A stretch of 64,000 nucleotides of DNA. Origin: Oscillospiraceae bacterium. GTDB lineage: Bacteria; Bacillota; Clostridia; Oscillospirales; Ruminococcaceae. The stretch spans positions 1 through 64,000 of the forward strand of contig JAFVOU010000040.1 in NCBI GenBank assembly GCA_017505635.1. Direction: 5' to 3'. This document shows, one piece after another, positions 44,033 to 54,814 of the stretch. The notes under the pieces are model-generated. The model did no database searches and was not told the origin of the DNA. It saw nothing but the letters and a program-made list of their open reading frames with translations. The translations under genes and the position numbers were made by a program. Each line of letters opens with the position of its first letter. Position 1 is the first letter of the stretch.

Positions 44033-45042
44033 TGGAAACCTTGTTGGCACAGCCATCACAGCAGGCTATTGAAACCGCCTGCCAACTTATAAAGGAAAAA
44101 CAGCCTGTTGCATTGCCGACCGAGACAGTTTATGGTCTCTTTGCCGATGCGACAGATTCTGTTGCCTGCGAAAATATTTTCAAGGCAAAAGAACGCCCTA
44201 TGGATAACCCGCTGATTGTTCATATCTGTGACTATGATATGCTGCACAGGGTTGCTGCAGAGGTTACAGAGGATGCAGTAAAGCTTGCAGAAGCTTTCTG
44301 GCCCGGTCCTCTCACAATTATATTGAAAAAATCAGATATCATTCCTGAGGAAGTAAGTGCAGGTCTTGATACAGTTGGCATCCGTATGCCAAGAACACCG
44401 GTTATCCTTGAAGTGATTTCAAAAACAGGATTGCCGCTGGCCGGTCCAAGTGCAAATCGTTCCGGCAGACCAAGTCCTACAAATGCGCAGTATGTGTATG
44501 AAGATTTAAAGGGAAGAATACCTATGATTATTGACGGCGGAAGCTGTAATGTAGGGGTTGAATCCACAGTGGTTTCACTGGCAGGGGAAACACCGATTAT
44601 CTTTCGTCCCGGTTATGTAACACAGGCACAGATAAGTGAAGTACTGGGCAAAAAGGTAGAATTGTCCAAAGGTATTACAGAAGAACTTTTGTCCGATGAC
44701 AAGGTGCTTTCACCGGGGCTTAAACACAAGCACTATGCACCTAAATGCGAGGTTACAATCATCAATGCTTCCTTTGAAAAATACAAAGAAAAAGTGGAAG
44801 CAGACGGTGCAGTAGCATTCTGCTTTGAAGAATTTATACCAAATCTTAATTGTCAGTGTGTAGCTTACGGCAAAGAAAATAACAGTGTATCACAGGCTGC
44901 GGGACTTTTTACTGCATTGAGACATCTTGATGAAATCGGTGCAGAAAAAGCTTATGCAATTATGCCTACAATGGACGATGTGGGTCTTGCGGTCTATAAC
45001 AGACTTCTGCGTTCGGCAGAATTCAGAGTGGTGAATTTATAA
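44032..45042 (+). CDS. sua5: L-threonylcarbamoyladenylate synthase (Sua5 type)
   Basis: 336 residues: an N-terminal YrdC domain (Pro-Thr-Glu-Thr-Val-Tyr-Gly-Leu, Lys-x-Arg-Pro) and a C-terminal Sua5 domain after the linker Ser-Pro-Gly-Leu-Lys-His-Lys-His-Tyr-Ala-Pro. It makes threonylcarbamoyl-AMP for tRNA t6A formation. Translationally coupled to prfA (shared A) and to the next gene (shared A). Confidence 0.95.
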   Translation: METLLAQPSQQAIETACQLIKEKQPVALPTETVYGLFADATDSVACENIFKAKERPMDNPLIVHICDYDMLHRVAAEVTEDAVKLAEAFWPGPLTIILKKSDIIPEEVSAGLDTVGIRMPRTPVILEVISKTGLPLAGPSANRSGRPSPTNAQYVYEDLKGRIPMIIDGGSCNVGVESTVVSLAGETPIIFRPGYVTQAQISEVLGKKVELSKGITEELLSDDKVLSPGLKHKHYAPKCEVTIINASFEKYKEKVEADGAVAFCFEEFIPNLNCQCVAYGKENNSVSQAAGLFTALRHLDEIGAEKAYAIMPTMDDVGLAVYNRLLRSAEFRVVNL

Positions 45043-45329
45043 TGAAAAAATTTTTAAAAATCATAGGTTTGTATCTGTGGTTTGGTGCATTGTTGGCGTT
45101 TATTGCATCGGGTACAGGAATGTTCAATGGTTTTATGGCATTTCATTCTTTAGGAACAACCAGTTTTTTGGCGATGATTGCTGTTATTATGCTGGTGTGG
45201 CTTCCATCACTTGTTCTGATATTGCCATCGGCCGAAATGTATCTGCCCGTTCCGTACATAAAACTTATAATAGCGGCAATAATTGTTGTTTTTATATTCT
45301 TATTAGTGCGTATATTAAGAAAGAAGTAA
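45042..45329 (+). CDS. Small membrane protein of unknown function
   Basis: 95 residues with three hydrophobic helices (about 8-24, 40-62 and 71-90), positively charged at both ends. No family recognised. It is coupled to sua5 by a TAATG overlap and followed six bases later by coaE, so it belongs to the prfA operon. Confidence 0.8.
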   Translation: MKKFLKIIGLYLWFGALLAFIASGTGMFNGFMAFHSLGTTSFLAMIAVIMLVWLPSLVLILPSAEMYLPVPYIKLIIAAIIVVFIFLLVRILRKK

Positions 45330-45335
45330 TATATA

Positions 45336-45935
45336 ATGAAAGAAAAACTTATCGTTGCACTTACAGGTCAGAGCGGTGTGGGCAAATCCAGTCTTGCAAA
45401 CTATTTTAAAGACAATGGTCTGCCTGTTATAGACTGTGATGAAGTTGCAAAAGAAATACACAGTGATGTTGACTGTCAGCTGAAGCTGTGTGAATTTTTT
45501 GGCGCAGATATTTTGGATAACGGTGTTATAGACAAGCAGCTGCTTGCTAAAAAAGCTTTTTCCACACCTGAAAATCTTCAGAAACTCACAGATATAACAC
45601 ATCCGTTTATTATAAATAAAATACTGACCGCTGCAGATAATTATCTCAAAAACGGCAATAATATTGTAATCGTGGACGGTGCGGTGATTATCGGTCACGA
45701 TTTTGAAAAATATTGTGATAAATTTATTGTTATTCTCTGTGACCGTGAACGTCAGTATGAAAGACTTATCAAACGTGACGGTATCAATTTGCAGCAGGCA
45801 CAGAACCGTATAGCCAAGCAGACAAAGCTTGAAACTTTGTTAAACAAAGCGGACTATCTTGTTTACAACAATACAACACTTGAGGAACTCAAAAATCAGG
45901 GGGATTATATTATAAAATCCTTGAAAAACCTTTAA
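45336..45935 (+). CDS. coaE: Dephospho-CoA kinase
   Basis: 199 residues. Last step of CoA synthesis. P-loop Gly-Gln-Ser-Gly-Val-Gly-Lys-Ser at residues 11-18, then Asp-Cys-Asp-Glu-Val-Ala in the substrate region and a C-terminal lid with Arg-x-x-x-Gln. In the prfA operon, followed by the lytic transglycosylase gene, an arrangement common in Clostridia. Confidence 0.94.
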   Translation: MKEKLIVALTGQSGVGKSSLANYFKDNGLPVIDCDEVAKEIHSDVDCQLKLCEFFGADILDNGVIDKQLLAKKAFSTPENLQKLTDITHPFIINKILTAADNYLKNGNNIVIVDGAVIIGHDFEKYCDKFIVILCDRERQYERLIKRDGINLQQAQNRIAKQTKLETLLNKADYLVYNNTTLEELKNQGDYIIKSLKNL

Positions 45936-45979
45936 AGGGGGAATTTGGGATAAAACATTTAAGACTTCTGCTTGTAATA

Positions 45980-46525
45980 GTGATACTGGCCATTGCGGCA
46001 CTGGGGGTTAAATCTTTCATCGAGAATGAAATCCTGCAAGTAAAGCAGGCTGTGTATCCGCTTAAATATATGGACAGCGTTGAGAAATATGCCGAAGAAT
46101 TCGGAGTGGATAAATATCTCATACTTGCTGTTATAAAAACCGAAAGCGGTTTTGACCCCAATGCAAAATCCAATGCCGATGCAATAGGTCTTACACAGAT
46201 TACCGAAGAAGCATTTGCATGGATAAAGCTTAAACTGTGTCCTAAAGAAAACCTTGTGTTTGAGGATTTGTACAATCCTGACACAGCAATCCGTTTTGGC
46301 ACATACTATATGGCACGAAATCTCGAAAGATACAACGGTGATATCAGTACGGCGGCAGCAGCCTACCACAGCGGATGGGGGACAGTGGATAAACTGCTGG
46401 AAGAATACAATACTGAAATATTGACGCAGTTTCCATACACACAGATGGAAAACTACGTTTATAAGATAAACAAATCATATAATGCTTATCAGGAATTATA
46501 TAACACTTCGGAAGGAGATTTTTAG
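45980..46525 (+). CDS. Membrane-anchored lytic transglycosylase (Slt family)
   Basis: Soluble lytic transglycosylase domain: catalytic Glu in Lys-Thr-Glu-Ser-Gly-Phe-Asp-Pro-Asn-Ala, Gly-Leu-Thr-Gln-Ile, and Ala-Tyr-His-Ser-Gly. It cleaves peptidoglycan outside the membrane. The first ATG/GTG/TTG in frame is the GTG at 45980, but it sits inside the N-terminal hydrophobic helix and has no ribosome site. The frame is open upstream, encoding Lys-His-Leu-Arg before the helix. An ATA at 45950 lies eight bases after an AGGGGGA site, so the true start may be non-canonical. End overlaps the aminopeptidase leader. Confidence 0.85.
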   Translation: MILAIAALGVKSFIENEILQVKQAVYPLKYMDSVEKYAEEFGVDKYLILAVIKTESGFDPNAKSNADAIGLTQITEEAFAWIKLKLCPKENLVFEDLYNPDTAIRFGTYYMARNLERYNGDISTAAAAYHSGWGTVDKLLEEYNTEILTQFPYTQMENYVYKINKSYNAYQELYNTSEGDF

Positions 46526-46526
46526 A

Positions 46527-47924
46527 ATGAAAAGCGCTAAAGATTTACAAAAAGAACTCACATTTTCTGTAGACCACATTTCCAGAACACACCCTGAAAT
46601 GTGGGAAAAAAGCCAGAAGTTCTGTGAAGAATACAAAGAATTTCTCTCTGTATGCAAAACAGAACGCGAAGCAGTAAGCCAGATTATCAAAATGGCACAG
46701 GCAAACGGCTACACAGAATACGATGCAACAAAAACTTACAAAGCAGGTGACAAGGTTTACCTCAACAACCGCAACCGTGCACTTATCCTTTCCACTATCG
46801 GTCAGCTTACAGTGGATAACGGCACACACATCGTTGCAAGCCACATCGACGTACCACGCCTTGACCTCAAACCAAACCCACTCTACGAAGCAAGCGAAAT
46901 CAGCTACCTCAAAACACACTACTATGGTGGTGTAAAAAGATATCAGTGGGCAGTAACACCACTTGCACTTCACGGTGTTATCTACAAGGAAGATGGTTCT
47001 TTTGTTGAAATCAATGTTGGTGAAGATGAAAACGACCCTGTTTTCTGCATCTCTGACCTTCTCCCACATCTTGGCAAAGACCAGAGAGAACGCAAAATGA
47101 ACGATGTTCTCCTTGGTGAAGAAATGAACGTTATCGTTGGTTCTCTTCCATTTGTTGACGAAGACGGTGAAGATGTAAAAGAAGCAGTTAAACTTGCAAC
47201 ACTTGTTTACCTCAACGAAAAATACGGTATCACAGAAAAAGATTTCCTCCGTGCTGAAGTAGAAGTTGTTCCTGCAGGTAAAGCAAGAGATGTTGGTTTT
47301 GACAGAAGCATGGTTGGCGGCTACGGCCACGATGACCGTGTTTGTGCATACACATCTGTTATGGCTGAACTCGAAACAAAAAATCCAACAAAAACAACAG
47401 TTACAATTCTTGCTGACAAAGAAGAAATCGGTTCCACAGGTGCAACAGGTCTTCAGGCTGACTACCTCAAAAACTTTATTACAAATCTTGCAATGATGCA
47501 GGGTGTAAACTACCTTACAGCACTTCAGAACTCCAAATGTCTCTCTGCAGACGTTGGTGCTGCATACGACCCAACATTTGCAAGTGCTTACGAAGCAAAC
47601 AACTCCTGCTACCTTAACAAAGGTGCTGTACTTACAAAATACACAGGTTCCGGCGGCAAAGGCGGCACAAACGACTGCGGCGCAGAATTTATGGCAGAAA
47701 TGATTGCGTTGTTTGATTCCAAAGGCGTTTGCTGGCAGAGTCAGGAACTTGGCAAAATCGACCAGGGCGGCGGCGGCACAGTTGCACGCTTTGTTGCAGA
47801 ATGCGATATCACAACAGTTGACATCGGTGTTGCAGTTATGAGCATGCATGCACCATTTGAAATTGTTTCCAAACTTGACGTTTATGCAACATACGAAGCA
47901 TTTGCTGCATTTATCAACAGATAG
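46527..47924 (+). CDS. M18 family aminopeptidase
   Basis: 465 residues, zinc aminopeptidase I-like. Metal ligands in Ala-Ser-His-Ile-Asp-Val-Pro-Arg, Gly-His-Asp-Asp-Arg, Asp-Lys-Glu-Glu-Ile-Gly-Ser and the late Ser-Met-His-Ala-Pro-Phe-Glu. It removes N-terminal residues from peptides in the cytoplasm. The ATG at 46527 follows GGAAGGAG, one base after the transglycosylase stop. Codon use is much more biased than in the preceding operon genes, implying high expression. Confidence 0.93.
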   Translation: MKSAKDLQKELTFSVDHISRTHPEMWEKSQKFCEEYKEFLSVCKTEREAVSQIIKMAQANGYTEYDATKTYKAGDKVYLNNRNRALILSTIGQLTVDNGTHIVASHIDVPRLDLKPNPLYEASEISYLKTHYYGGVKRYQWAVTPLALHGVIYKEDGSFVEINVGEDENDPVFCISDLLPHLGKDQRERKMNDVLLGEEMNVIVGSLPFVDEDGEDVKEAVKLATLVYLNEKYGITEKDFLRAEVEVVPAGKARDVGFDRSMVGGYGHDDRVCAYTSVMAELETKNPTKTTVTILADKEEIGSTGATGLQADYLKNFITNLAMMQGVNYLTALQNSKCLSADVGAAYDPTFASAYEANNSCYLNKGAVLTKYTGSGGKGGTNDCGAEFMAEMIALFDSKGVCWQSQELGKIDQGGGGTVARFVAECDITTVDIGVAVMSMHAPFEIVSKLDVYATYEAFAAFINR

Positions 47925-47948
47925 TTGTCAGCAATTTAACCAAAAAAC

Positions 47949-47983
47949 AACACCATTTTCTCAAAAAAAGGGGAAATGGTGTT
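47949..47983 (+). terminator. Terminator of the prfA-coaE-aminopeptidase operon
   Basis: 10-bp stem AACACCATTT / AAATGGTGTT followed by seven T bases. Confidence 0.85.
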
Positions 47984-48031
47984 TTTTTAAACAAAATTTG
48001 CACAATTTATTACTTTTTTGTCAAAAAAGGC

Positions 48032-48060
48032 TTGTAAAAATTATTGATTTTGTATATAAT
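48032..48060 (+). promoter_or_regulatory. Promoter of hppA
   Basis: TTGTAA (48032-48037), exactly 17 bases, consensus TATAAT (48055-48060). The GTG start is 51 bases downstream. Confidence 0.8.
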
Positions 48061-48110
48061 TGTTAGGCATTAAATTTTATGTATTATTATTTCAACAGGA
48101 GGAATTAGTT

Positions 48111-50102
48111 GTGAATTTGATGTTTTTAGCAGTAGCAGCTGGCGTTCTCGCTCTCATCTTTGCTTTTGTACTTACATCCAGAATTAACAAACAGGATGCA
48201 GGCACAGAAAGAATGAAAGAAATCTCCGGCTCAATTGCAGAAGGCGCTAGAGCTTTCTTGTTTGCAGAATATAAAATTTTGGTTATTTTTGCAGTAGCAC
48301 TTTTCGTTGTTCTCTGTCTTATCAGAAACGTTCCTACAGCAGTTTGCTTTGTTATTGGTGCTTTGTTCTCCACAATCGCAGGTTACTGTGGTATGAACGT
48401 TGCTACAAAAGCTAACGTTAGAACAGCAGCAGCTGCAAAAGATAACGGTATGGCAAAAGCACTTTCCGTTGCATTCTCCGGTGGTGCAGTTATGGGTATG
48501 TGCGTTGTAGGTCTCGGTCTCCTTGGTGTTGCAGCTATCTATGCAATCACAGGTAACGCTGACATCCTCTTCGGCTTCTCCCTTGGTGCTTCTTCCATCG
48601 CTCTCTTTGCACGTGTTGGTGGCGGTATCTACACAAAAGCTGCAGACGTTGGTGCTGACCTTGTTGGTAAAGTTGAAGCTGGTATCCCAGAAGACGACCC
48701 ACGTAACCCTGCAGTTATCGCTGACAACGTAGGCGACAACGTAGGTGACGTTGCAGGTATGGGTGCTGACCTTTTCGAATCTTATGTAGGTTCCCTCATC
48801 TCCGCAATCACACTTGGTCTTGTATGGGCTAACAGCAATACAGTACTTATCGATGGCGGTGCAGTTATCTACCCAGTACTTCTTTCTTCCCTCGGTATTG
48901 TTGCTTCTATCATCGGTACATTCTTTGTACGTGGTAAAGAAGGCGGCAGCCCACAGAAAGCACTCAACATGGGTGAATATACAGCTGACGCAATCGTAGT
49001 TGTAGGTTCTTTTGTTCTTGCAAAAGTATTCTTTGGCACATTCGCACCAGCTCTTGCTATCATTGCTGGTCTTATCCCAGGTCTTCTCATCGGTATTGTT
49101 ACAGAAATCTACACATCCGGTGACTACAAATCCGTTAAGAAAATTGCTGAACAGTCCGAAACAGGTCCTGCTACAACAATTATCTCTGGTCTCGCAGTTG
49201 GTATGATGTCCACAGCAGTGCCAATTCTTCTCATCTGCGTTGGTATCTTCTTTGCATTTAAATTCTGCGGCCTCTACGGTATCGCTCTTGCAGCTGTAGG
49301 TATGCTCTCCACAACTGGTATCACTGTTGCTGTTGACGCTTACGGTCCAATCTCCGACAACGCTGGTGGTATTGCAGAAATGTCCGGTCTTGACGAATCC
49401 GTTCGTGAAATCACAGACAGCCTTGACGCAGTTGGTAACACAACAGCAGCTATCGGTAAAGGTTTTGCTATCGGTTCCGCAGCTCTTACAGCTCTTGCTC
49501 TCTTCGTTTCCTACGCAGAAGCAGTTCAGCTCAACGCTATCGACCTTCTCAACCCAACAACAATCATCGGTCTCTTCATCGGTGGTATGCTTCCATTCTT
49601 GTTCTCTGCTTTCACAATGGAATCCGTTTCCAAAGCAGCTTACTCCATGATTGAAGAAGTTCGTCGTCAGTTCAGAACAATCCCAGGCATCCTCGAAGGT
49701 ACAGGCAGACCTGACTACAAATCCTGCGTTGCTATCTCCACAACAGCAGCTCTTAAAGAAATGCTCGTTCCAGGTATCATGGCAGTTGTAGCTCCAGTTC
49801 TTGTTGGTTTCCTCTTTGGTACAGAAGCAGTTGGCGGTATGCTTGCTGGTTCCCTCGTAACTGGTGTTCTTATGGCTATCTTCATGTCCAACGCTGGTGG
49901 TGCATGGGATAACGCTAAAAAATACATTGAAAACGGCAACCACGGTGGCAAAGGCAGCGATGCTCATGCAGCAGCTGTTATCGGCGACACAGTTGGTGAC
50001 CCATTCAAAGATACATCCGGTCCATCCATCAACATCCTTATCAAATTGATGACAATCGTTGCACTCGTATTCTGCGGCGTATTCCTTGGTGTATTGGTAT
50101 AA
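48111..50102 (+). CDS. hppA: Membrane-bound ion-translocating pyrophosphatase
   Basis: 663 residues from the GTG at 48111, seven bases after AGGAGG; the TTG at 48060 falls in the -10 box. About 16 membrane helices. Pyrophosphate site: [11 protein letters not shown], then Asp-Asp-Pro-Arg-Asn-Pro and [15 protein letters not shown] has Ala where K+-independent enzymes have Lys, so this is the K+-dependent class (Na+, H+ or both). The Leu-Phe-Glu-Ser-Tyr Glu of the ion gate is present. Very strong codon bias suggests high expression. It stores PPi energy as an ion gradient. Confidence 0.96.
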   Translation: MNLMFLAVAAGVLALIFAFVLTSRINKQDAGTERMKEISGSIAEGARAFLFAEYKILVIFAVALFVVLCLIRNVPTAVCFVIGALFSTIAGYCGMNVATKANVRTAAAAKDNGMAKALSVAFSGGAVMGMCVVGLGLLGVAAIYAITGNADILFGFSLGASSIALFARVGGGIYTKAADVGADLVGKVEAGIPEDDPRNPAVIADNVGDNVGDVAGMGADLFESYVGSLISAITLGLVWANSNTVLIDGGAVIYPVLLSSLGIVASIIGTFFVRGKEGGSPQKALNMGEYTADAIVVVGSFVLAKVFFGTFAPALAIIAGLIPGLLIGIVTEIYTSGDYKSVKKIAEQSETGPATTIISGLAVGMMSTAVPILLICVGIFFAFKFCGLYGIALAAVGMLSTTGITVAVDAYGPISDNAGGIAEMSGLDESVREITDSLDAVGNTTAAIGKGFAIGSAALTALALFVSYAEAVQLNAIDLLNPTTIIGLFIGGMLPFLFSAFTMESVSKAAYSMIEEVRRQFRTIPGILEGTGRPDYKSCVAISTTAALKEMLVPGIMAVVAPVLVGFLFGTEAVGGMLAGSLVTGVLMAIFMSNAGGAWDNAKKYIENGNHGGKGSDAHAAAVIGDTVGDPFKDTSGPSINILIKLMTIVALVFCGVFLGVLV

Positions 50103-50120
50103 TATCAAACAGTTATTTTT

Positions 50121-50148
50121 AAAGACTGGCTCTTATGAGCCAGTCTTT
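50121..50148 (+). terminator. Terminator of hppA
   Basis: Perfect 12-bp stem AAAGACTGGCTC / GAGCCAGTCTTT, 4-base loop, long T-run. Confidence 0.93.
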
Positions 50149-50568
50149 TTTTTGTTTTGGGCATATTGGCAATAAAATGTATATCTGATTGTTTAATATA
50201 TACAAAAAATACTTGCGAAAGATACACTGATGTTATTGATAGCTAAGACTAAATTTACCTTAAATAAAGTAAATTGAAGATTATGTTTATTAAAAGGTAT
50301 AAATGATATAGTAAATAATATATAATTTTTATAAAAAAATGTCATTTTTTTCACAAATCTATATGTTAAATTATAAAAAACAGTAGACATAATGAATTTT
50401 TTAATGTAAAATTGTATTTATGAAAAGTATGTTTGTATATTGCGGTGTATGACAAGCAGCTTAACATTAGGTTTAAAATTCGTATAAAAGCAATGTTTTA
50501 AATATGTGCTTTTAATAGGAATTATAAATATAGTAATTTATTAAATAACATAAAAAGGAGAATGCGTT
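50149..50568. other. AT-rich intergenic region before the V-type ATPase operon
   Basis: About 420 bases without a credible gene. It is very AT-rich, with an imperfect 24-base palindrome (50252-50275, AATTTAC ... GTAAATT). No tRNA, riboswitch core or long ORF with a ribosome site was seen. Confidence 0.6.
50384..50412 (+). promoter_or_regulatory. Predicted promoter of the V-type ATPase operon
   Basis: TAGACA (50384-50389), 17-base spacer, TAAAAT (50407-50412), each one base off consensus. It implies a leader of about 150 bases before the first gene. Confidence 0.5.
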
Positions 50569-51177
50569 ATGGAAATACAATTGCAGGAACTTATAGATCA
50601 GATTAAAAGAGATGGTGTAGAAGCTGCCGCAACAGAAGCAGAAGCTGTGCTTAAAGCAGCAAAGGCTGAAGCTGAAAAAATCATTTCCGAAGCAAAAGCA
50701 GAAGCAGAAAAATATCTTGTAAATGCTAAAAACGAAAACGACAGAATGGTTAAATCCAGTGAAGATGCTATCCGTCAGGCTGGCCGTAACCTGCTCATTT
50801 CCTTCAGAGAAAGCGTTGCAAAAGAAGCAAATGCTATCGTTGCAGGAAATGTAACAGCAGTTTATTCCTCTGAAGCTTTTGCGAAGCTCGTAATGACAGC
50901 TGTTGAAGGCTGGGCAGGAAAACCAGATGCAGAAGACATCACAGTTATTATGAACAGTGAAGATCTTAAATCTCTTGAAGAAACACTTCTTGCTGGTCTT
51001 AAAGAAAAAATGATCAACGGCGTTACATTCAAAGCAAACGATAATTTTGACGGAGGATTCCGTATAGCTGTAAACAACGGCGGAGCTTACTATGATTACT
51101 CTGCTGAAGCGGTTGTAGAAATGCTCTCCAGCTACCTCAGCCCAAAAGTTACAGCACTTCTGAAAGAGGCTGAATAA
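50569..51177 (+). CDS. ntpE: V-type ATP synthase subunit E
   Basis: 202 residues. The N-terminal half is Ala/Glu/Lys-rich coiled coil (peripheral stalk), the C-terminal half a compact head with Phe-Asp-Gly-Gly-Phe-Arg-Ile. The peripheral stalk normally pairs subunit E with a second helical subunit, which is not encoded separately here. First gene of the operon E-DUF2764-A-B-D-I-K. AAAAGGAG precedes the ATG. Confidence 0.88.
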   Translation: MEIQLQELIDQIKRDGVEAAATEAEAVLKAAKAEAEKIISEAKAEAEKYLVNAKNENDRMVKSSEDAIRQAGRNLLISFRESVAKEANAIVAGNVTAVYSSEAFAKLVMTAVEGWAGKPDAEDITVIMNSEDLKSLEETLLAGLKEKMINGVTFKANDNFDGGFRIAVNNGGAYYDYSAEAVVEMLSSYLSPKVTALLKEAE

Positions 51178-51178
51178 T

Positions 51179-51736
51179 ATGGCTAATATTTATTTTATGT
51201 CGCAGCTGCCATCATTGGATGGTATAAATGAAAATGTGGCACTTCCTATTACAGAGGAAAGATTTTTAGAGCTTTGCCAGAGTTTTTTAGGTAAAAAAGC
51301 GCAGCATGAAATAAGCAAACTCACAATTGCACCGCCAAGGGAATATGAAGAATCAACTTCTGATTTGATTGAAGCATGGAACAAAGGCGAACGCGAACTG
51401 CGATTTGCTCTTGCCAAGGCTCGTGCAGAAAAAATGAAAAAGACATTTGATGCAGAAAATAAAAATTTCCCTGTTGAACTTATGAAAGTGGCACGTACAG
51501 CGGTTGAAATGGAAAGCCCTCTGGAGGCAGAAAAATTACTCAACCGTTACCGTCTGGATTTTCTGGACACACTCAGACCACTTGATGGTTTTTCGGAAGA
51601 CGCTGTATTTTACTACGGTCTTAAATTGAAACTGATTTCTCGTATGAGACAGTTTAATGCGGAAACAGGAGAAACCGCATATAAAAATATTTATAACTCC
51701 ATTATGAACGGAGAAAGGTTGGAGGCTATTCAATGA
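51179..51736 (+). CDS. DUF2764 family protein, V-type ATPase associated
   Basis: 185 residues, mainly helical, of the DUF2764 family found in V-type ATPase operons of Bacteroidetes, spirochaetes and some Clostridia. N-terminus Tyr-Phe-Met-Ser-Gln-Leu-Pro-Ser-Leu. It sits where subunit C is often encoded, one base after ntpE, and its end overlaps ntpA (ATGA). A role replacing subunit C as the stalk-to-rotor connector is inferred from position only. Confidence 0.85.
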   Translation: MANIYFMSQLPSLDGINENVALPITEERFLELCQSFLGKKAQHEISKLTIAPPREYEESTSDLIEAWNKGERELRFALAKARAEKMKKTFDAENKNFPVELMKVARTAVEMESPLEAEKLLNRYRLDFLDTLRPLDGFSEDAVFYYGLKLKLISRMRQFNAETGETAYKNIYNSIMNGERLEAIQ

Positions 51737-53502
51737 CAGCAAATATAGGCAAAGTTGTAAGCGTTAACGGTAACTTGGTGTCTGTCGAATTTGAAAACAA
51801 TGTTTCCATGAACGAAATTTGTTTTGTTAAAGTTGGCGACACAGCACTTAAAAGTGAAGTTATCCGTATTCGCGGAAATATCGCACAGATTCAGGTATAT
51901 GAAATGACAAACGGCGTAAAATGCGGTGATGAAGTAGAGTTCACCGGTGATATGCTGTCTGCACAGCTCGGTCCTGGTCTTCTTGGTCAGGTTTACGACG
52001 GACTTCAGAACCCACTGCCTCTTCTGGCAGAACAGGCTGGCTGGTTCCTTGAACGCGGCGTTTATGTAGAGGCTCTGAATTCTGAAAAGAAATGGGAATT
52101 TACACCGGTAGCAAAAGTTGGCGATACTTTGCGCGCAGGTGAATATTTCGGTACAGTTCCGGAAGGAGCTTTTGTACACAAAATCTTTATTCCTTTCAAT
52201 CTGCTTGGTAACTATACAATCAAATCCATTGCAGAAAAAGGTGAATACACAATAAATGAAACAGTAGCAGTTGTTACAGACGAAAGAGGTCGCGAAATTC
52301 CTCTTACAATGACATTTAAATGGCCTGTAAAACGTGCAGTTAACTGCTACAGCGAAAGACTTGCACCTGTTGAAACAATGGAAACAAAGGTTCGTCTTAT
52401 CGACTCTTTCTTCCCGGTAGCAAAAGGTGGTACTTACTGTACTCCTGGTCCTTTCGGCGCAGGCAAAACAGTTCTTCAGCACACAACATCCAAATATGCT
52501 GACGTTGACATCGTTATCATTGCAGCTTGTGGTGAACGTGCAGGTGAAGTTGTTGAAACACTTACAGAATTCCCTGAACTGATCGACCCTAAAACAGGCC
52601 GCTCACTTATGGAACGTACAATCATCATCTGTAATACATCTTCCATGCCTGTTGCTTCCCGTGAAGCTTCTGTTTACACTTCCGTAACAATGGCTGAATA
52701 CTATCGTCAGATGGGTCTTAACGTTCTTCTTCTTGCAGACTCCACATCCCGTTGGGCACAGGCTCTCCGTGAAATGTCTGGTCGTCTTGAAGAAATCCCA
52801 GGTGAAGAAGCATTCCCTGCATATCTTGAATCCTACATTGCTGCTTTCTATGAAAGAGCAGGTTATGTTCGTCTTCCTGACGGCAGCACAGGTTCTGTTA
52901 CTATCGGCGGTACAGTTTCTCCAGCCGGCGGTAACTTTGAAGAACCTGTAACACAGGCTACACTTAAAGTTGTTGGTGCTTTCCATGGTTTGTCCCGTGA
53001 ACGTTCTGACGCACGTAAATATCCTGCTATTGACCCGGTTATCTCCTGGTCCAAATATACAGGTGTTGTAGATTCCAAGAAAATTGGTTTCTGCAAAAAA
53101 GTTCTCAGCCACGGCTATGACATCGGTTCCATGATGAAGGTTGTTGGTGAAGAAGGTACAAGCCTTACAGACTATGTAACATATCTTAAATCCGATATGC
53201 TGGATGCAGTATATCTCCAGCAGAACTCTTTCGACCTTATCGAAGCAAACTGCGGCAGAACACGTCAGCAGTATGTTACAGACAAACTTGTAAAAGTTCT
53301 TGGCAGTGAATATGAACTGGGCAACAAAGATGAAGCACGTGGCTTTATCAACCGCATGCGTCAGAGATTTATCGACTGGAACTACACAGAATTTGAAAGC
53401 GAAGCATTCAGAAAAGCAGAAGGTGATATTGATGCACTTTATGCAGAAGGCAAAGGCAACCTGGGCCGTGAGGCAGAGCTTTTATTAAATGGTGGTGAGT
53501 AA
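51733..53502 (+). CDS. ntpA: V-type ATP synthase subunit A (catalytic)
   Basis: 589 residues, the normal length. Walker A Gly-Pro-Phe-Gly-Ala-Gly-Lys-Thr at 239-246, catalytic Glu in Gly-Glu-Arg, and the A-subunit-specific insert after residue 110. It hydrolyses or makes ATP in the A3B3 head. GGAGG precedes the ATG. Strong codon bias as in hppA. Confidence 0.97.
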   Translation: MTANIGKVVSVNGNLVSVEFENNVSMNEICFVKVGDTALKSEVIRIRGNIAQIQVYEMTNGVKCGDEVEFTGDMLSAQLGPGLLGQVYDGLQNPLPLLAEQAGWFLERGVYVEALNSEKKWEFTPVAKVGDTLRAGEYFGTVPEGAFVHKIFIPFNLLGNYTIKSIAEKGEYTINETVAVVTDERGREIPLTMTFKWPVKRAVNCYSERLAPVETMETKVRLIDSFFPVAKGGTYCTPGPFGAGKTVLQHTTSKYADVDIVIIAACGERAGEVVETLTEFPELIDPKTGRSLMERTIIICNTSSMPVASREASVYTSVTMAEYYRQMGLNVLLLADSTSRWAQALREMSGRLEEIPGEEAFPAYLESYIAAFYERAGYVRLPDGSTGSVTIGGTVSPAGGNFEEPVTQATLKVVGAFHGLSRERSDARKYPAIDPVISWSKYTGVVDSKKIGFCKKVLSHGYDIGSMMKVVGEEGTSLTDYVTYLKSDMLDAVYLQQNSFDLIEANCGRTRQQYVTDKLVKVLGSEYELGNKDEARGFINRMRQRFIDWNYTEFESEAFRKAEGDIDALYAEGKGNLGREAELLLNGGE

Positions 53503-53504
53503 CA

Positions 53505-54800
53505 ATGAATAAAGTATTTAATAAAATTGAATCTATCACTGGTAACGTTATTACCGTAAAGGCAAAAGATGTAAAATACAAGGAATTGGCTCAGATTACT
53601 ACACGTTTCGGCAAATCCCTTGCAGAAGTAAACAAAATCGAAGGTGACGTTGTTTCCCTTCAGGTTTTTGCAGGCGGTAAAGGTGTTTCCACAGGTGATG
53701 AAGTTCGCTTTTTAGGCCGCGATATGCGCGTTTCCTTCAGCGAAGACCTTCTTGGCCGTATCTTCAACGGTTCAGGTGAACCAAGAGACAAGGGCCCTGT
53801 TCTTACAGAAAATATGCAGCCAATCGGCGGTCCATCTGTTAACCCTAGCCGTCGTATCCTTGCAAACCGTATGATGAGAACAAACATCCCAATGATTGAC
53901 ATGTTCAACACATTGGTTGTTTCTCAGAAACTGCCTATCTTCTCCATCTCCGGTGAACCATACAACCAGCTTCTTGCACGTATTGCTATGCAGGCTGAAG
54001 CTGATGTTATCGTTCTTGGCGGTATGGGCCTTAAATACGACGACTTCCTCTACTTTAAAGAAGAATTGTCCAAAGGCGGCGCTCTCAGCAAAACAGTTAT
54101 GTTTATCCACACAGCATCCGACCCTACAGTTGAATGTATGATGATTCCTGATATGTCCCTTGCAGTAGCAGAACAGTTTGCTCTTCAGGATAAGGACGTA
54201 CTGGTGCTTCTCACAGACATGACAAACTTTGCTGACGCAATGAAAGAAATTGCTATTACTCAGGAACAGGTTCCATCTAACCGTGGTTATCCTGGCGACC
54301 TTTATTCCCAGCTTGCTTCCCGTTACGAAAAAGCTGTTGACTTTGCTAATTCCGGTTCTGTTACAGTTCTTGCTGTTACAACAATGCCTGGTGACGACGT
54401 TACACACCCTGTACCTGACAACACAGGCTACATCACAGAAGGTCAGTACTACCTCAAAGGCGGCCGTATCGAACCATTTGGTTCTCTTTCCCGTCTTAAA
54501 CAGAACGTTAACAGCAAAACACGTAAAGACCACCGCGCACTCATGGATGGTATGATTCGTTTGTACTCTTCTTACAAAGAAACAATCGAAAAGAAAAACA
54601 TGGGTTTTGCAATGAGCCGCTGGGACGAAAAGCTGCTTAAATACGGCGCACTTTTCGAAAACAAACTTATGGATTTGTCAGTTAATATGTCACTTGAAGA
54701 TTCTCTTGATATGGGTTGGACAATTCTTGCTGAATGTTTCGAAAAAGACGAAACCGGCCTGAAATCAGACCTTATTGAAGAATTCTGGCCTGCTAAATAA
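53505..54800 (+). CDS. ntpB: V-type ATP synthase subunit B (regulatory)
   Basis: 431 residues. Non-catalytic partner of subunit A, lacking a Walker A as usual. It keeps the Asn-Pro-Ser-Arg-Arg segment and Ser-Gly-Glu-Pro-Tyr-Asn-Gln-Leu in place of the P-loop. Starts two bases after ntpA. Confidence 0.96.
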   Translation: MNKVFNKIESITGNVITVKAKDVKYKELAQITTRFGKSLAEVNKIEGDVVSLQVFAGGKGVSTGDEVRFLGRDMRVSFSEDLLGRIFNGSGEPRDKGPVLTENMQPIGGPSVNPSRRILANRMMRTNIPMIDMFNTLVVSQKLPIFSISGEPYNQLLARIAMQAEADVIVLGGMGLKYDDFLYFKEELSKGGALSKTVMFIHTASDPTVECMMIPDMSLAVAEQFALQDKDVLVLLTDMTNFADAMKEIAITQEQVPSNRGYPGDLYSQLASRYEKAVDFANSGSVTVLAVTTMPGDDVTHPVPDNTGYITEGQYYLKGGRIEPFGSLSRLKQNVNSKTRKDHRALMDGMIRLYSSYKETIEKKNMGFAMSRWDEKLLKYGALFENKLMDLSVNMSLEDSLDMGWTILAECFEKDETGLKSDLIEEFWPAK

Positions 54801-54814
54801 GGGGGACAAAGATT

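Noticed and set aside
48231..50108. Minus-strand open frame of 625 codons opposite hppA
   Set aside because: Shadow of a highly codon-biased gene; the translation is Cys/Thr-rich and lacks any known fold. The same applies to long antisense frames opposite the ABC-F gene (19278-20873), the aminopeptidase (46545-47849) and the Na/Pi cotransporter (15774-17099).
50149..50568. Riboswitch or small RNA before the V-type ATPase operon
   Set aside because: The region is AT-rich with one weak palindrome; I see no conserved aptamer core or terminator pair.
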